From Pedobacter xixiisoli (GTDB lineage Bacteria > Bacteroidota > Bacteroidia > Sphingobacteriales > Sphingobacteriaceae), in NCBI RefSeq assembly GCF_900215335.1, contig NZ_OCMT01000001.1, forward strand, positions 62,001 through 126,000: a stretch of DNA of 64,000 nucleotides, written 5' to 3'. Position 1 is the first letter of the stretch. Each line of letters opens with the position of its first letter. Shown here piece by piece: positions 1 to 7,304 of this stretch. Both the position numbers and the translations under genes were made by a program. The notes beneath the pieces were generated by a model. That model made no database searches and was not told the DNA's origin. It worked only from the letters and a program-made list of their open reading frames with translations.

Positions 1-1008
1 GCGAACCATGTCCACCAAATTTCCGCCCCAAGTAGAATTAATTCTAGAAGGCACATTGAAGACATTGCCTGCTATTTCATCCACTTTATTTCCAACCAAA
101 ATACCACAAACTTGCATTTTTTTGCCAAAAGCAACAATGTCTGGTCTAGCTTTTTCACTGAAATGTTGATGGCACCAGAATTTTCCTGTTAAGCCAACTC
201 CTGTTTGTACTTCATCATAAATTAAGAAAGCTTCGTTTTCATCAGCCAGTTGACGCAATTGAATTAGAAATTCTTCTCTAAAATGGTTATCGCCACCTTC
301 TGATTGGATCGGCTCGATAATAATCGCACAAATATCATCCTTATTATCTGCAAAAGCTTGTTTGATTTGGGCTAAGGATGCTGCTTCGGTTTCCTCAGCA
401 ATTTTTAAATTTTCTTCATTTAAAGGGAATTTAAGCAGAGGTGTGCTAACCCTTGGCCAATCAAATTTAGCGAACCATTTAGTTTTATCTGGAAGCGTAT
501 TGGTTAAGCTTAATGTGTAACCACTACGACCGTGAAACGCTTTTTCAAAATGAATTACCTTAAATCCTCTTTCTTCTTTGTAACCTTTGGCAAAGTTTTT
601 CTGAACCTTCCAATCCATAGCCACTTTAAGTGCATTTTCAATGGCTAATGCACCACCAGCAACAAAGAATGCGTGGGGCAAATAATCGGGAATACCTACA
701 CGTGAAAAAGTATTAACAAATTCTGCATATTGTTGGGTGTAAACATCAGAGTTAGACGGATTAGCTAACGCAGCCAAAAACAAATTGTGCTTAAATGCTT
801 CGTCATTTACCATTTTTGGATGATTGTAGCCTAATGGTACAGAGGCGAAACAAGTGAAAAAGTCTAAGAGCTTACGATTATTTTTGGAGTCGTAGATATA
901 GGCACCGTTACTTTTCTCAATATCGTAGATGAGGTCGTACCCATCGGCAAGGATATGCTTTTTTAAGGTCTGTTTAACTTGGTCTGGAGCTACACTTAAT
1001 TGATACAT
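1..1008 (-). CDS. lat: L-lysine 6-transaminase, 3' end cut by window edge
   Basis: PLP-dependent class III aminotransferase. The reading frame starts at ATG 1006-1008 and runs off the left edge, so about 336 residues are visible. The protein begins MYQLSVAPDQVKQTLKKHIL and contains an acceptor region (AFFVAGGALAIENALKVAMDW), the IIEPIQSEGGDNHFR block, the cofactor Asp motif IYDEVQTGVG and the PLP lysine motif DIVAFGKK. This pattern is typical of lysine epsilon-aminotransferase, which moves the epsilon-amino group of lysine to 2-oxoglutarate. A related omega-aminotransferase cannot be excluded without the C-terminus. A good promoter lies on the minus strand just upstream (1031-1060). The next gene, an ACC-deaminase-like enzyme, points the same way but is separated by about 160 bp. 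Confidence 0.85.
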   Translation of the reverse strand, partial: MYQLSVAPDQVKQTLKKHILADGYDLIYDIEKSNGAYIYDSKNNRKLLDFFTCFASVPLGYNHPKMVNDEAFKHNLFLAALANPSNSDVYTQQYAEFVNTFSRVGIPDYLPHAFFVAGGALAIENALKVAMDWKVQKNFAKGYKEERGFKVIHFEKAFHGRSGYTLSLTNTLPDKTKWFAKFDWPRVSTPLLKFPLNEENLKIAEETEAASLAQIKQAFADNKDDICAIIIEPIQSEGGDNHFREEFLIQLRQLADENEAFLIYDEVQTGVGLTGKFWCHQHFSEKARPDIVAFGKKMQVCGILVGNKVDEIAGNVFNVPSRINSTWGGNLVDMVR

Positions 1009-1030
1009 ATATTTAAGTTTTGGTATAACT

Positions 1031-1060
1031 CAAATTTATAAAAATGCGCCAAATTATCAA
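1031..1060 (-). promoter_or_regulatory. Bacteroidota-type promoter of lat
   Basis: On the minus strand there is TTG (1060-1058), a 19-bp spacer, and TAAATTTG (1038-1031). This matches the TTG/TAnnTTTG consensus of the Bacteroidota primary sigma factor. The G of the box lies 22 nt before the lat start codon. Confidence 0.6.
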
Positions 1061-1166
1061 ATTTAAGCGGTTTTTGAACTCTGAGTTTAAAAACTAGGTT
1101 TAAACAGTTTAAAGTTAGTTTTTGAACTGAACTCGTAAAGGTTCTAAGAAATGTGGAAAAAATATT

Positions 1167-2039
1167 TTAGAAAATTTTATCGAATTCAACAATTTTTCCA
1201 AGAATTCCGAATAAGCCACCCGTGTGAATAGCTAAAATTTTAGCATCCTTATCAATTTGTTCTTTTTCTATTAAATCGCGGATGGCATAAAACATTTTTC
1301 CCGTATAAATTGGGTCTATCAATATGCCTGTTTTAGCACTAAAATCTCTGATAAAGTGAATCAACTCTGTTTTAGTTTTTGCATAGCCACCAAAATGATA
1401 ATTAATATGCAGATGTAAATTGGAAAGATCTTGCTCATATTGTGCTATTTCTTCCCTAATAAAATCTCCACCTTTTAAAACTGGCACTACATGTAATTGC
1501 GTAGATAAGTCTAATTGATTAATTCCTTTCAGTAAGCCAGCTGCGGTAGTTCCTGTTCCAGCTGCACAAAATATATGGTCAAAATGTTCTTCTAGCTCGG
1601 TAATGATCTCAGCACAACCAATTGTAGCTTCGTAGCTTGCACCACCTTCATCAATAAAATAGGCTTCATCATCATGTCCATAGTGTTTTTGAAATAATGC
1701 TGGTTTATTTTTATAGCTGTCTCTGTCTGTGAAGTGCAATTGCAAGCCGAATATTTTGCATAAGGTAAGCATTTCGTTGTTAACTTTTTCGCCCCTTACA
1801 AATGCTGTTGCTTTCAATTGAAATTTGGCTGCAGCGGCTGCGGTAGCTAATAGATGGTTAGAATAAGCTCCACCAAATGTTACTAAATGCTTTTTGTTTT
1901 TTGACGCGGCATCTTGCAGTATATACTTTAATTTACGCCATTTGTTGCCAGAAATAAATGGGTCTATCAAATCATCTCTCTTAATCCAAAGTGATATTCC
2001 ATTATATGAAATTTGATGTATTTGACTAGGTAACTGCAT
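1167..2039 (-). CDS. 1-aminocyclopropane-1-carboxylate deaminase / D-cysteine desulfhydrase family protein
   Basis: A 290-residue fold-type II PLP enzyme. The PLP-lysine region is SGNKWRKLKY, with Lys33 of GNK as the likely Schiff-base residue. The cofactor phosphate loop reads CAAGTGTTAAGL, and FGGAYSNHLLATAAAA is the substrate-side Ser/Asn motif of the family. Members either open the ring of ACC to 2-oxobutyrate plus ammonia or desulfurate D-cysteine to pyruvate, sulfide and ammonia; the sequence alone does not decide. Many bacterial genes of this length annotated as ACC deaminase are D-cysteine desulfhydrases. The start codon sits 2 nt after a terminator-like hairpin (2041-2068) whose 3' arm carries GGAGG, an unusual arrangement discussed under findings. 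Confidence 0.85.
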   Translation of the reverse strand: MQLPSQIHQISYNGISLWIKRDDLIDPFISGNKWRKLKYILQDAASKNKKHLVTFGGAYSNHLLATAAAAAKFQLKATAFVRGEKVNNEMLTLCKIFGLQLHFTDRDSYKNKPALFQKHYGHDDEAYFIDEGGASYEATIGCAEIITELEEHFDHIFCAAGTGTTAAGLLKGINQLDLSTQLHVVPVLKGGDFIREEIAQYEQDLSNLHLHINYHFGGYAKTKTELIHFIRDFSAKTGILIDPIYTGKMFYAIRDLIEKEQIDKDAKILAIHTGGLFGILGKIVEFDKIF

Positions 2040-2040
2040 A

Positions 2041-2068
2041 AAAAAAGCTCCTCCAAAGAGAAGCTTTT
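2041..2068 (-). terminator. hairpin plus T-tract, probable terminator of the DUF6588 gene
   Basis: On the minus strand AAAAAGCTTCTC, loop TTTG, GAGGAGCTTTTT forms a 12-bp stem with one G-T wobble, followed by Ts. It lies 25 bp past the stop of the gene at 2093-3121. It directly abuts the ATG of the next gene and includes that gene's only Shine-Dalgarno-like sequence (GGAGG). Confidence 0.65.
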
Positions 2069-2092
2069 TAAATCGTTTTTTAAAATTTTATT

Positions 2093-3121
2093 TTAGATGC
2101 CAAAGCCGAAGCCCGTATTTACGTAACCGTATTTAGCTTGCGTATAGGAAGCATAAAATCTAAAGAAAGCCAATTGTAATTGAAAGCCTAAAGAAGCTCT
2201 AGCGCCACTTACATCTGTTTGCGAGAAAGAAAACGGGTCGTTAAATGTCTTTCTCCCTGTAGGTGTTGCTGGACTTATAGGTACTTCAAACTCATAAGTT
2301 CCCAAAGCTTTTAAAGTGCTTTCAGATTTTTGATAGCCTATGCTAAAGAATGGGGTAAATGCAGCTAAAGTTTTAGATACTACAGCATCGGCACTCATCC
2401 CTTTTATTTTTGCAGATAAATGCTGATTAGCATTTGGATTTGTGCCTACTTCTAACGGAAGGCTATAATTTAGTTGCGTAAAACCCAATGCTACGGCCAC
2501 GTCAAGCGGAATTAGTTTCTCTGTCTTGCCTAAAATAAGAGGTAAAACTTCAATCTTTGCTCCGGCACCGATCATATCAATTTTGCCGTATTCTTTTAAG
2601 TTAATTTTTGGAACGTACCTCAAAGAGATATCAATGTTTTTAGGAATGCCTACTGTTAGCTGCACTTGTGGAGCAGGTATATAGCCAATATTTACACCAT
2701 TTGGTAAATTAAAATCACTTGCAGATGTAGTATTGTTGATATGCATTAATGTTCCACTTCTATCTTGTCCAGAAAATGTTGGAGAGATTGGGTTGGCTCC
2801 TGTAGCTGGAGACATACTGGTCAATCCCAATTTGGTAACGTCAAAATTTTTGGCGCTACTAGGCACTATGGCTGCAGTAGCGGTAATTCTTAAGTCAAAG
2901 TGAAGTGTATTCTTTGCCTTGGCCGAAGTAAACCAGCCAGAATTGATGGAGGTGCCCAGTCCTATAAAAAGTGGAGATAAATAAGCTTGGGTTAATTTAG
3001 ATGCATCTTCTGGTGCACCTTTAAATACGCCTCCAACCTCATCTTGTGCCATTAAAGTTGATGGCATAAAAAAAGCGCCAAGTAACACCATGTGACTTAA
3101 CGCTCTGAATTTCTTTTTCAT
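2093..3121 (-). CDS. secreted/outer-membrane protein, DUF6588-like
   Basis: A 342-residue protein with a signal peptide (MKKKFRALSHMVLLGAFFMP...LMAQ, cleavage near residue 25). It is rich in alternating hydrophobic strands and Gly and ends in an aromatic beta-strand (YGYVNTGFGFGI), as expected of an outer-membrane beta-barrel. It resembles the DUF6588 family of Bacteroidota; the function is unknown. It appears monocistronic: a hairpin terminator follows, and the upstream neighbour (rluD) is divergent. No catalytic motif is visible. The start is well supported because the signal peptide begins directly at the ATG. Confidence 0.7.
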   Translation of the reverse strand: MKKKFRALSHMVLLGAFFMPSTLMAQDEVGGVFKGAPEDASKLTQAYLSPLFIGLGTSINSGWFTSAKAKNTLHFDLRITATAAIVPSSAKNFDVTKLGLTSMSPATGANPISPTFSGQDRSGTLMHINNTTSASDFNLPNGVNIGYIPAPQVQLTVGIPKNIDISLRYVPKINLKEYGKIDMIGAGAKIEVLPLILGKTEKLIPLDVAVALGFTQLNYSLPLEVGTNPNANQHLSAKIKGMSADAVVSKTLAAFTPFFSIGYQKSESTLKALGTYEFEVPISPATPTGRKTFNDPFSFSQTDVSGARASLGFQLQLAFFRFYASYTQAKYGYVNTGFGFGI

Positions 3122-3296
3122 GTCTATTTGTTTGATTTTCAGACACGAAAATATATTTTTTTAATCAAATAAGGGAAGAAATTCATTACAATCTTTAGGT
3201 TTTGGGAAAAGTTTCTCATGCACTTGTTCTTTTAATCATCAAATACACTACAACAAATAAGCCAAATTGTTTTTTAGGAATATCATTTTGATAAAT

Positions 3297-3304
3297 TACT
3301 TTTG
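3297..3304 (+). promoter_or_regulatory. -7 promoter box of rluD, nearly leaderless
   Basis: TACTTTTG fits TAnnTTTG. It ends 4 nt before the ATG at 3309, so the transcript would start at or within a few bases of the start codon. It also lies inside the longer upstream reading frame, which argues against a start at 3267. No clear TTG is present at -33. Confidence 0.45.
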
Positions 3305-3308
3305 TAAC

Positions 3309-4331
3309 ATGGAAAATTTCGCAATAGGACAAGAAGATGAAGAACAAGATTTATTTGAACATTTAAATGTTGTCGTAGATAAAGGACAATCTTTGGTGCG
3401 TATTGATAAGTTTTTGATGCATCGTATAGAAAATGCTTCAAGAAATAGAATACAGAATGCAATTGATGCGGGAAATGTGCTCGTAAATAAACTTCAGGTT
3501 AAAGCAAGCTATAAAGTAAAGCCCTTTGATGAGATTTCTATTGTTTATGCTCAGCCGCCACGAGATACCGAAGTTTATCCAGAAGATATTCCTTTAGATA
3601 TCATTTATGAAGACGATGATTTATTGGTGGTAAATAAACCTGCTGGCATGGTAGTACATCCTGGTTTCAACAATTATACAGGTACTTTGGTAAATGCCTT
3701 GGCTTTTCACTTCGAGCAATTGCCAACTTTGCCAGGCAATGATGGTCGCCCAGGTTTGGTACATCGTATAGACAAAAATACTTCTGGTTTATTGTTGATC
3801 AGTAAAAACGAAGTTACCATGACTAAATTGGCGAAACAGTTTTTCGATCATAGCATTACTCGTAAATATGTAGCTTTAGCTTGGGGAGACATAGAGACTG
3901 ATGGAAGAATTGAAGGTTATATTGGTAGAAGCCTAAAAAATAGAACCATACAAGATGTATATGATGAGGAAGATAAAGGTAAATGGTCGGCAACTAATTA
4001 CACTGTGTTAGAACGTTTAAATTACGTCACTTTAATTACCTGCCAGCTAGAAACAGGGCGTACGCACCAAATTAGAGCACATATGAGACATATCGGCCAT
4101 CCATTATTTAGCGATGCTACTTACGGAGGCGATAAGATTTTGAAGGGAACTACGTTTTCTAAATACAAGCAATTTGTGGCCAATTGTTTCGAGATGATGC
4201 CCCGTCAGGCTTTACATGCACAAACATTAGGGTTTATACATCCTACAACACAAGAATATATGGAATTTGAAGCGCCGATGCCTGCAGATTTTGAAGCAGT
4301 TTTAACCAAATGGCGTAACTATATAGTTTAG
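3309..4331 (+). CDS. rluD: 23S rRNA pseudouridine synthase, RluD family
   Basis: A 340-residue RluA/RluD-type enzyme that converts uridines in 23S rRNA to pseudouridine. An N-terminal S4 RNA-binding domain (about residues 25-85, including RIDKFLMHRIENASRNRIQ) precedes the catalytic domain. The catalytic aspartate lies in LVHRIDKNTSGLLL, and the family motifs VVNKPAGMVVHPG and ETGRTHQIRAHM are present. I chose ATG 3309 (MENFAIGQ) over an upstream in-frame start at 3267, because the promoter box overlaps the extension and the family starts just before the S4 domain. The stop codon is immediately followed by the ATG of the next gene, so the two are probably cotranscribed. Which uridines are modified is inferred from family only. 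Confidence 0.93.
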   Translation: MENFAIGQEDEEQDLFEHLNVVVDKGQSLVRIDKFLMHRIENASRNRIQNAIDAGNVLVNKLQVKASYKVKPFDEISIVYAQPPRDTEVYPEDIPLDIIYEDDDLLVVNKPAGMVVHPGFNNYTGTLVNALAFHFEQLPTLPGNDGRPGLVHRIDKNTSGLLLISKNEVTMTKLAKQFFDHSITRKYVALAWGDIETDGRIEGYIGRSLKNRTIQDVYDEEDKGKWSATNYTVLERLNYVTLITCQLETGRTHQIRAHMRHIGHPLFSDATYGGDKILKGTTFSKYKQFVANCFEMMPRQALHAQTLGFIHPTTQEYMEFEAPMPADFEAVLTKWRNYIV

Positions 4332-5171
4332 ATGTCGCAATTTATTTTATTCAACGACCAGTTTTTTGCTAATGATGCTGCTATTTTGCAGGCTACCAAC
4401 CGAGCTTTTAAGTTTGGTGATGGTTTGTTCGAATCTATGCGAATGTGCAACGGAAAACTACAGTTTCCAGAGTTACATGCCGATAGACTTAAAGCGACGA
4501 TGAAAGCGCTGAAAATGGATGGCTATAACCTGTTAGACGATTATTTCCTGAAACAAAAAACGGGAGAGTTGGCTCGCAAAAATAAAATTCATGGCAATGC
4601 TCGATTTCGTTTAACTATCTACAGGCAAGGAGAGGGACTTTACACTCCCGAGACTAATAAAGTTGGCTACCTGCTAGAAGTTAAACCACTGGAGACATCG
4701 AATTACGAATTGAATAAAAAAGGGATGATTGTAGATGTTTACGATGAAATAGCAAAGCCGATCAACAAACTTTCCAACTATAAAACTACCAATTCACTTC
4801 CTTTTGTAATGGCAGCGCTTTATCAAAAGCAACATCAATTGGATGAGGTTTTATTGTTAAATCAGAACGGGTTTTTGTGCGAGAGTACGAGTTCAAACTT
4901 ATTCGTAGTCTATCAAAATCAGATTTATACACCAGCATTATCAGAGGGCTGTGTAGGTGGTGTAATGCGCAACGTAGTGATGCGATTAGCGAAGGAACAT
5001 CAATTGCCATTAATAGAAGCGCAAATTAACCCGCAGATACTAAATGAAGCCGAAGAAGTCTTCCTTACCAATGCCATTGGAGGTGTGCGCTGGGTAATGG
5101 GCTACGGTCGTAAACGTTATTTTAACGAAGTAGCTAGGGCATTTAGTGGCTGGTTAAATCAGTCTATCTAA
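4332..5171 (+). CDS. class IV aminotransferase (branched-chain aminotransferase / aminodeoxychorismate lyase family)
   Basis: A 279-residue fold-type IV PLP enzyme. Visible motifs are the N-terminal FKFGDGLFESMR, the PLP lysine in KLSNYKTTNSLPFVMA, EVLLLNQNGFLCESTSSNLF, and EGCVGGVMRNVV. The family covers branched-chain and D-amino-acid aminotransferases and 4-amino-4-deoxychorismate lyase (PabC). The FGDGLFE start and overall length fit PabC-like or BCAT-like members equally, so no symbol is given. The ATG begins on the base right after the rluD stop, which implies translational coupling. The region downstream is a non-coding repeat area. Confidence 0.85.
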   Translation: MSQFILFNDQFFANDAAILQATNRAFKFGDGLFESMRMCNGKLQFPELHADRLKATMKALKMDGYNLLDDYFLKQKTGELARKNKIHGNARFRLTIYRQGEGLYTPETNKVGYLLEVKPLETSNYELNKKGMIVDVYDEIAKPINKLSNYKTTNSLPFVMAALYQKQHQLDEVLLLNQNGFLCESTSSNLFVVYQNQIYTPALSEGCVGGVMRNVVMRLAKEHQLPLIEAQINPQILNEAEEVFLTNAIGGVRWVMGYGRKRYFNEVARAFSGWLNQSI

Positions 5172-5637
5172 GCGATTTGTCATTACGAGGAACGAAGCAA
5201 TCTTAGAGCGAAATATTTTTATTCTGTTGAAAAACAAAGTTTGCGCTTTTCGGCAATAGTAGTCAATCTTTTTGCTTAAATCTTTTTTTCCTCCGTTCCA
5301 CGTCATTTCGAACGTATGTGAGAAATCTAAAATTAGTAATGAATGTCTAACAAATTTAACTTGATTGATTTTCAATTCTCCTTATTCTTCGTCAACATGA
5401 TGCAACAAAAAGTATTGCCGCTTCTCCTAATAGTTATCGGTAAAGGCTTAGGTGGACTTGTGTAGTAGTGGGATTAAATCTCTAACAATCTGACGCAAGA
5501 TGTTAAGAGAGATTTAGCGAATTGCGGATTTAAAATCCGCAGATAAATAGTTCCGGATTGCAAATCCGGAACAGCAAGAAATAACCAGTTCAAAAAATAA
5601 CCAAATTGAGCAGTTAACTAATGAGCCAATGAACTAA
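5172..5637. repeat. non-coding stretch carrying four kinds of dispersed repeat
   Basis: This 466-bp gap separates convergent genes. 5179-5205 is a copy of the GTCATTGCGAGG...GAAGCAATCTTA repeat. 5301-5328 is a half copy of the CGTCATTTCGA...GAGAAATCT repeat. 5524-5540 and 5550-5572 are two palindromes of the GGATT(N)AATCC family. 5615-5637 has the degenerate TAATGA/ATGAAC phrase. A 22-codon ORF (5397-5465) is the only coding-like object, and I do not call it a gene. The minus-strand frame at 5154-5375 runs through the repeats and is rejected. Confidence 0.7.
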
Positions 5638-6546
5638 TTAAAGTCTCACGCCTCTCAAAAACTCATCAACTTGCATGCGTTTTTTACCTTCTAGTTGTAG
5701 CTCCAACAATTTGATGTAGCCATTATTAGTAGCGAACTTTAAGAAAGTCTTACCATCAGTTTCAAAGCTTCCGGCTTCAACGGTTGGATTTGCATCTTCT
5801 TTTTCTACTTTAAAGACCTTTAAAGTTTTCTCATTTAAAAAAGTAAAAGCAGTAGGGTAAGGGCTTAAACCTCTAATATGATTGTAAACAATTTGATTGT
5901 CTTGCTTCCAGTTAATTTCACAGAAATCTTTGAAAATTTTTGGTGCTGCTTTGAGTTCTGTGTCCATTGGTTGTGGCACTTCCGTGTAGTTGCCATCTTC
6001 AATAGATTTTACCGTTTTCACGATAAGTTCCGCACCAATATTCATTAGTTTATCGTGGAGGGTGCCAGCAGTGTCATCTTCTGTAATTGGCGTACTTGCA
6101 GATAAAATCACATCACCAGTATCAATTTCCTGTTTTAAGAAAAAGGTAGTTACGCCACTTTCTTTCTCTCCGTTGATAATAGTGTGGTTAATAGGTGCAG
6201 CACCTCTATAATGTGGTAATAACGAACCATGCAAGTTAATCGTTCCCTTTGGAGGCATGTTCCAAACTATTTCTGGCAACATCCTAAAAGCAACCACTAC
6301 TTGTAAATCTGCTTTCAAAGCTTGTAACTCGTTGATAAACTCAGGGTCTTTCAACTTTAATGGCTGTAGTACTTTTAATCCGTTTTCTACGGCATATTTT
6401 TTTACGGCACTTTCATTTAACTTTTGCCCACGACCGGCAGGCTTATCTGCTGAGGTAACCACGCCAACAATATCAAATCCTGCATTTTTTAGTGCATCTA
6501 ACGATGCCACTGCGAAATCAGGCGTACCCATAAAAATTATTTTCAT
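5638..6546 (-). CDS. fmt: methionyl-tRNA formyltransferase
   Basis: A 302-residue enzyme that formylates initiator Met-tRNA using 10-formyl-tetrahydrofolate. The N-terminus KIIFMGTPDFAVASLDAL is the family signature. The folate-binding catalytic block INLHGSLLPHYRGAAPI (Asn, His) and the Asp of EIDTGDVI are present. The C-terminal tRNA-binding OB-fold domain covers about residues 205-302. Length is normal for the family. The stop lies next to a repeat-filled gap. Upstream is smpB in the same direction, separated by about 100 bp that contains an AT-rich imperfect palindrome (6561-6645), so the two may or may not share a transcript. Confidence 0.95.
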   Translation of the reverse strand: MKIIFMGTPDFAVASLDALKNAGFDIVGVVTSADKPAGRGQKLNESAVKKYAVENGLKVLQPLKLKDPEFINELQALKADLQVVVAFRMLPEIVWNMPPKGTINLHGSLLPHYRGAAPINHTIINGEKESGVTTFFLKQEIDTGDVILSASTPITEDDTAGTLHDKLMNIGAELIVKTVKSIEDGNYTEVPQPMDTELKAAPKIFKDFCEINWKQDNQIVYNHIRGLSPYPTAFTFLNEKTLKVFKVEKEDANPTVEAGSFETDGKTFLKFATNNGYIKLLELQLEGKKRMQVDEFLRGVRL

Positions 6547-6560
6547 GTATCTAATAAATT

Positions 6561-6645
6561 TTAAATGATTAAATGAGAAAATTTTGAATAGTCATGACGT
6601 GCTAGCATTTACTCATTCAGTCATTTTATTATTTACTCATTTCTA
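6561..6645. repeat. AT-rich imperfect palindrome (AAATGATTAAATGA family)
   Basis: Starts AAATGATTAAATGA and ends with TTTACTCATT, the two arms being roughly complementary around a GTCATGAC centre. A closely similar element fills the prmA-mpl gap (38139-38217), and a looser relative lies between the two ankyrin genes (25272-25381). Confidence 0.55.
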
Positions 6646-6648
6646 CTT

Positions 6649-7098
6649 TTAGAATTTCATTGCTCTGTCCAACTCACGCTTGCTATCTCTTTCCTTGATG
6701 CTATCGCGTTTATCGAACTCTTTTTTACCCTGTGCTAAAGCTATTTCCATTTTAGCAAAACCTCGTTCGTTAATGAAAACCCGTAGAGGAACAATGGTAA
6801 AGCCTTTTTCTTCGCCTTTCATCTTGATTTTTCTCAATTCCTTTTTCTGCAAAAGCAAAACTCGGTCTCTCTTAATGTCGTGGTGATAAAAAGAGCTGTG
6901 GCTATATTCTGAAATATGAAGATTTCTTACATAAAGACTACTGCCGATAAACGTGCAGAAAGCATCCGTTAAATTCGCCTTTCCTTGTCTTATTGATTTT
7001 ATTTCTGTGCCAAGCAAAGCAATCCCAGCTACATACTTATCTAAAATATGGTAGTCAAAATACGCTCGCTTATTCTTTATCTGTATATCGTTAGGCAT
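6649..7098 (-). CDS. smpB: SsrA-binding protein SmpB
   Basis: A 149-residue protein that binds tmRNA and delivers it to stalled ribosomes for trans-translation. Family blocks are IKNKRAYFDYHILDKYVAGI, LLGTEIKSIRQGKANLTDAFC, RDRVLLLQKKELRKI and the basic C-terminal tail (KREFDKRDSIKERDSKRELDRAM-type), which enters the mRNA channel. Length and motif order are complete. A GATATTTG box (7110-7103) ends only 4 nt before the ATG, so the mRNA may be nearly leaderless. The tmRNA gene itself is not in the window. Confidence 0.95.
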   Translation of the reverse strand: MPNDIQIKNKRAYFDYHILDKYVAGIALLGTEIKSIRQGKANLTDAFCTFIGSSLYVRNLHISEYSHSSFYHHDIKRDRVLLLQKKELRKIKMKGEEKGFTIVPLRVFINERGFAKMEIALAQGKKEFDKRDSIKERDSKRELDRAMKF

Positions 7099-7102
7099 GG
7101 TG

Positions 7103-7110
7103 CAAATATC
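7103..7110 (-). promoter_or_regulatory. -7 promoter box of smpB, nearly leaderless
   Basis: On the minus strand GATATTTG, one base off TAnnTTTG, is followed by CACC and the smpB ATG. The same GATATTTGCACC string occurs at the rpmE2 promoter (34551-34562). Confidence 0.35.
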
Positions 7111-7263
7111 AACAATTCTAAATTATTTAACGTATCTCTCCAATTTTTGTTTTAATGCAATTTTGTTGCGTTTTAAAATGTATTTTTTATTTTTCGCAAT
7201 AATGTTGCATTAATTGTTGTTTAAAGATTTCTAAATTAATTTGTTTATAATTCTAAATATATT

Positions 7264-7279
7264 TTTAGATTTGTCTAAA
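7264..7279 (+). promoter_or_regulatory. candidate DtxR/MntR operator overlapping the -7 box of the TonB receptor gene
   Basis: TTTAGATTTGTCTAAA is an inverted repeat (TTTAGA-N4-TCTAAA). The same 16 bp, in opposite orientation, precede the MntR-like gene (13885-13900), and identity extends to 20 bp. The site contains TAGATTTG (7266-7273), a perfect TAnnTTTG box, with a TTG at 7241-7243 (22-bp spacer). A bound repressor would cover the promoter. The site ends 25 bp before the receptor ATG. Confidence 0.7.
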
Positions 7280-7304
7280 TTTATGTTTTTGTAAAGCTAA
7301 TTTA

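Noticed and set aside
3267..3308. Longer start for rluD
   Set aside because: The promoter box at 3297-3304 lies inside this extension, and the extra residues do not match the family.
5154..5375. 73-residue minus-strand frame
   Set aside because: It runs over two dispersed repeats and the end of the aminotransferase gene, with no start signal or domain.
6257..6568. 103-residue frame opposite fmt
   Set aside because: Shadow of fmt, which has full family motifs.
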